From: an uncultured Collinsella sp.
GTDB lineage: Bacteria; Actinomycetota; Coriobacteriia; Coriobacteriales; Coriobacteriaceae
NCBI GenBank assembly: GCA_902464035.1
Contig: CABQHT010000031.1
Location: 1-22,514 of the forward strand
DNA: 22,514 nt
Direction: 5' to 3'
Shown here: in pieces, positions 22,015 through 22,514 of the stretch
How positions within the stretch are numbered: position 1 is the first letter of the stretch
Layout of the letters: the number at the start of each line of letters is the position of its first letter
The notes under the pieces: generated by a model
What the model was told of the DNA's origin: nothing
The model's input: the letters and a program-made list of their open reading frames with translations, nothing else
Database searches by the model: none
Position numbers and translations under genes: made by a program

Positions 22015-22104
22015 GGGTTCGAATCCCCAGCGCCCTTTCTCGATAATAAAAAAGGGCCCCCGATGGGACCCTTCTTTAAAGTTAAACTGGCGGAGAGCTG
22101 GGGA
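22015..22104. repeat. Imperfect tandem repeat, copy A (tRNA-Ser 3' end plus terminator)
   Basis: Copy A of a roughly 90-base unit repeated at 22206-22294 (offset 190-191). It contains GGGTTCGAATCCCCAGC (a tRNA T-arm word), a bidirectional terminator hairpin, and TGGCGGAGAGCTGGGGA (22088-22104). The last word is identical in all 17 bases to the 3' end of the intact tRNA-Ser on the minus strand (CCA, acceptor and half the T stem). Everything upstream of that tail is missing as a tRNA, so this is a relic or duplicate of the tRNA-Ser 3' end. Confidence 0.75.
22048..22077 (-). terminator. Bidirectional terminator hairpin, copy A
   Basis: Arms 22052-22060 and 22065-22073 pair with one mismatch. 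TTTTTT follows on the minus strand (22048-22053) and TTCTTT on the plus strand. On the plus strand it backs up the carboxypeptidase terminator; on the minus strand it follows the truncated tRNA-Ser-like end. Confidence 0.7.
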
Positions 22105-22205
22105 TGTCCGGGCATGCTGCGCATGCCCTCCGGCTTCAAAGCCTGGCGGCTTTTCGCCCACGGGCTACAAACGCTTTCGCGTTTGCTTAACGCCCGTGCC
22201 CTCTT
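22105..22205. other. Multi-hairpin spacer between the two tRNA-like ends
   Basis: About 100 bases that fold almost entirely into successive stems: GGGCATGC/GCATGCCC (22110-22117, 22121-22128), a GGCT/AGCC stem near 22132-22143, GGCG/CGCC near 22145-22158, and a long two-part stem 22159-22174 with 22179-22198 (CACGGGC, CAAACGC and their complements). No protein gene is credible in the 323-base gap 21955-22277. It may be a structured RNA or a degenerate tRNA-like element; no known RNA family was recognised. Confidence 0.5.
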
Positions 22206-22294
22206 GGGTTCGAATCCCCAGCCTCCTTTCTCCGCACAAAAAAGGGCCCCAAATGGGACCCTTCTTTCAAGTCATACTGGCGGAGAGCTGGGGA
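22206..22294. repeat. Imperfect tandem repeat, copy B (overlaps tRNA-Ser 3' end)
   Basis: Second copy of the unit at 22015-22104, with the same order: T-arm word, A-rich stretch, terminator hairpin, then the 3' end of the functional tRNA-Ser. The two copies differ at scattered positions and by one base in length, so the duplication is not recent or has been drifting outside its functional parts. Confidence 0.75.
22238..22267 (-). terminator. Terminator of tRNA-Ser
   Basis: Hairpin of the same design as copy A (AAGGGCCCC paired with GGGACCCTT) about ten bases past the CCA end of tRNA-Ser, with TTTTTT on the minus strand. It is the natural transcript end of the tRNA gene and could also stop plus-strand readthrough. 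Confidence 0.75.
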
Positions 22295-22368
22295 TTCGAA
22301 CCCCAGATGCCCTTTTGGGGCATACTCGCTTAGCAGGCGAGCACCTTCGGCCTCTCGGTCAGCTCTCC
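22278..22368 (-). tRNA. tRNA-Ser, anticodon GCT
   Basis: Ninety-one bases including an encoded CCA end (22278-22280). Acceptor GGAGAGC pairs with GCTCTCC, the discriminator is G, the D arm contains GACCGAGAGGCC, and the anticodon stem CTCGC/GCGAG carries loop CTGCTAA with anticodon GCT, which reads AGC and AGU. The long variable arm (TATGCCCC AAAA GGGCAT) marks a class II tRNA. The T arm is CTGGG GTTCGAAT CCCAG. It has a promoter at 22383-22411 and a terminator at 22238-22267, so it is a single-gene unit. Confidence 0.97.
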
Positions 22369-22382
22369 GTAACAGCCGTTCT

Positions 22383-22411
22383 ATAGTAACCAAACAGCCA
22401 AGGATGGGCAA
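22383..22411 (-). promoter_or_regulatory. Promoter of tRNA-Ser
   Basis: On the minus strand TTGCCC (22406-22411) and TACTAT (22383-22388) are separated by exactly 17 bases. The -10 box ends 14 bases before the mature 5' end of the tRNA, giving a short leader to be trimmed by RNase P. Confidence 0.65.
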
Positions 22412-22460
22412 GAGGAAATTTTCTAATTGCCTAGCAGCCTTTCCTCCTTGAAAGCTTCGC

Positions 22461-22514
22461 CTACCCCAGCGAGCGGTTGAGGGAGCCGAGCTCGTCGTTG
22501 CCCATGGTGCGCCA
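22461..22514 (-). CDS. C-terminal end of an unidentified gene (cut by window edge)
   Basis: Seventeen codons and a TAG stop (22461-22463) are open to the right edge, ending MGNDELGSLNRSLG. Codon use looks like the neighbouring genes. The fragment is too short to assign a family. It is read toward the tRNA-Ser gene on the same strand, and about 50 bases separate its stop from the tRNA promoter. Confidence 0.45.
   Translation of the reverse strand, partial: WRTMGNDELGSLNRSLG

Noticed and set aside
22092..22230. A selenocysteine tRNA (a TCA triplet in a CTTCAAA loop with long arms)
   Set aside because: The anticodon-like stem has a mismatch in a proper 5+7 arm, the T stem has a mismatch, and the acceptor halves pair only with bulges and lack a CCA end. 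A true selC fold could not be made.
21986..22386. Short proteins translated from the tRNA-Ser region
   Set aside because: The frames run through the terminators, T-arm words and the antisense strand of tRNA-Ser; products are the usual artefacts of tRNA loci.

Overview
The window looks like chromosomal core DNA of a high-GC Gram-positive bacterium, most likely a Coriobacteriia member such as Collinsella (Actinomycetota). That call rests on GC-rich coding with AT-rich intergenic regions, AAAGGAG-type ribosome sites, and the mix of YhgE/Pip proteins, VanRS-like and PhoPR-like two-component systems, a split bacterial tyrosine kinase module and a CCA-encoding tRNA-Ser. It is an inference without a database search. 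No prophage, insertion sequence or CRISPR array is visible.

Almost everything is on the minus strand, so transcription runs from right to left. From the right end: a gene tail (22461-22514), tRNA-Ser(GCT) with promoter and terminator, then a repeat-rich spacer. The only plus-strand protein gene, a D-Ala-D-Ala carboxypeptidase (20614-21954), diverges from a VanR/VanS-like pair (20416-18456). Next come pstB and a PhoP/PhoR-like pair (18352-15256), a likely phosphate-response unit without pstSCA or phoU nearby. A three-gene exopolysaccharide control module follows (chain-length adaptor, tyrosine kinase, PHP phosphatase; 15060-12996), then a GNAT acetyltransferase and htpG (12253-10229).

Leftward of a repeat- and operator-rich gap (9883-10228) lie two abutting YhgE/Pip membrane protein genes (9882-4903; the stop of one touches the start of the other). 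Then come an EamA-type drug/metabolite transporter (4569-3586), an M20D amidohydrolase coupled to an MFS permease (3469-860), and the 5' part of hisS (556-1, truncated by the window edge).

The theme of 12.9-22 kb is the cell envelope and its sensing: peptidoglycan trimming, two sensor systems, phosphate control and polysaccharide chain-length control. The intergenic DNA is unusually rich in long inverted repeats: three consecutive hairpins before hisS, a nested cruciform at 4761-4868, a GAGAGTGG repeat at 10103-10196, and duplicated tRNA-Ser 3' ends at 22015-22294. I found no clearly new multi-gene system. The best candidates for new biology are the paired YhgE proteins, one with an extra C-terminal membrane domain, and the structured repeats.
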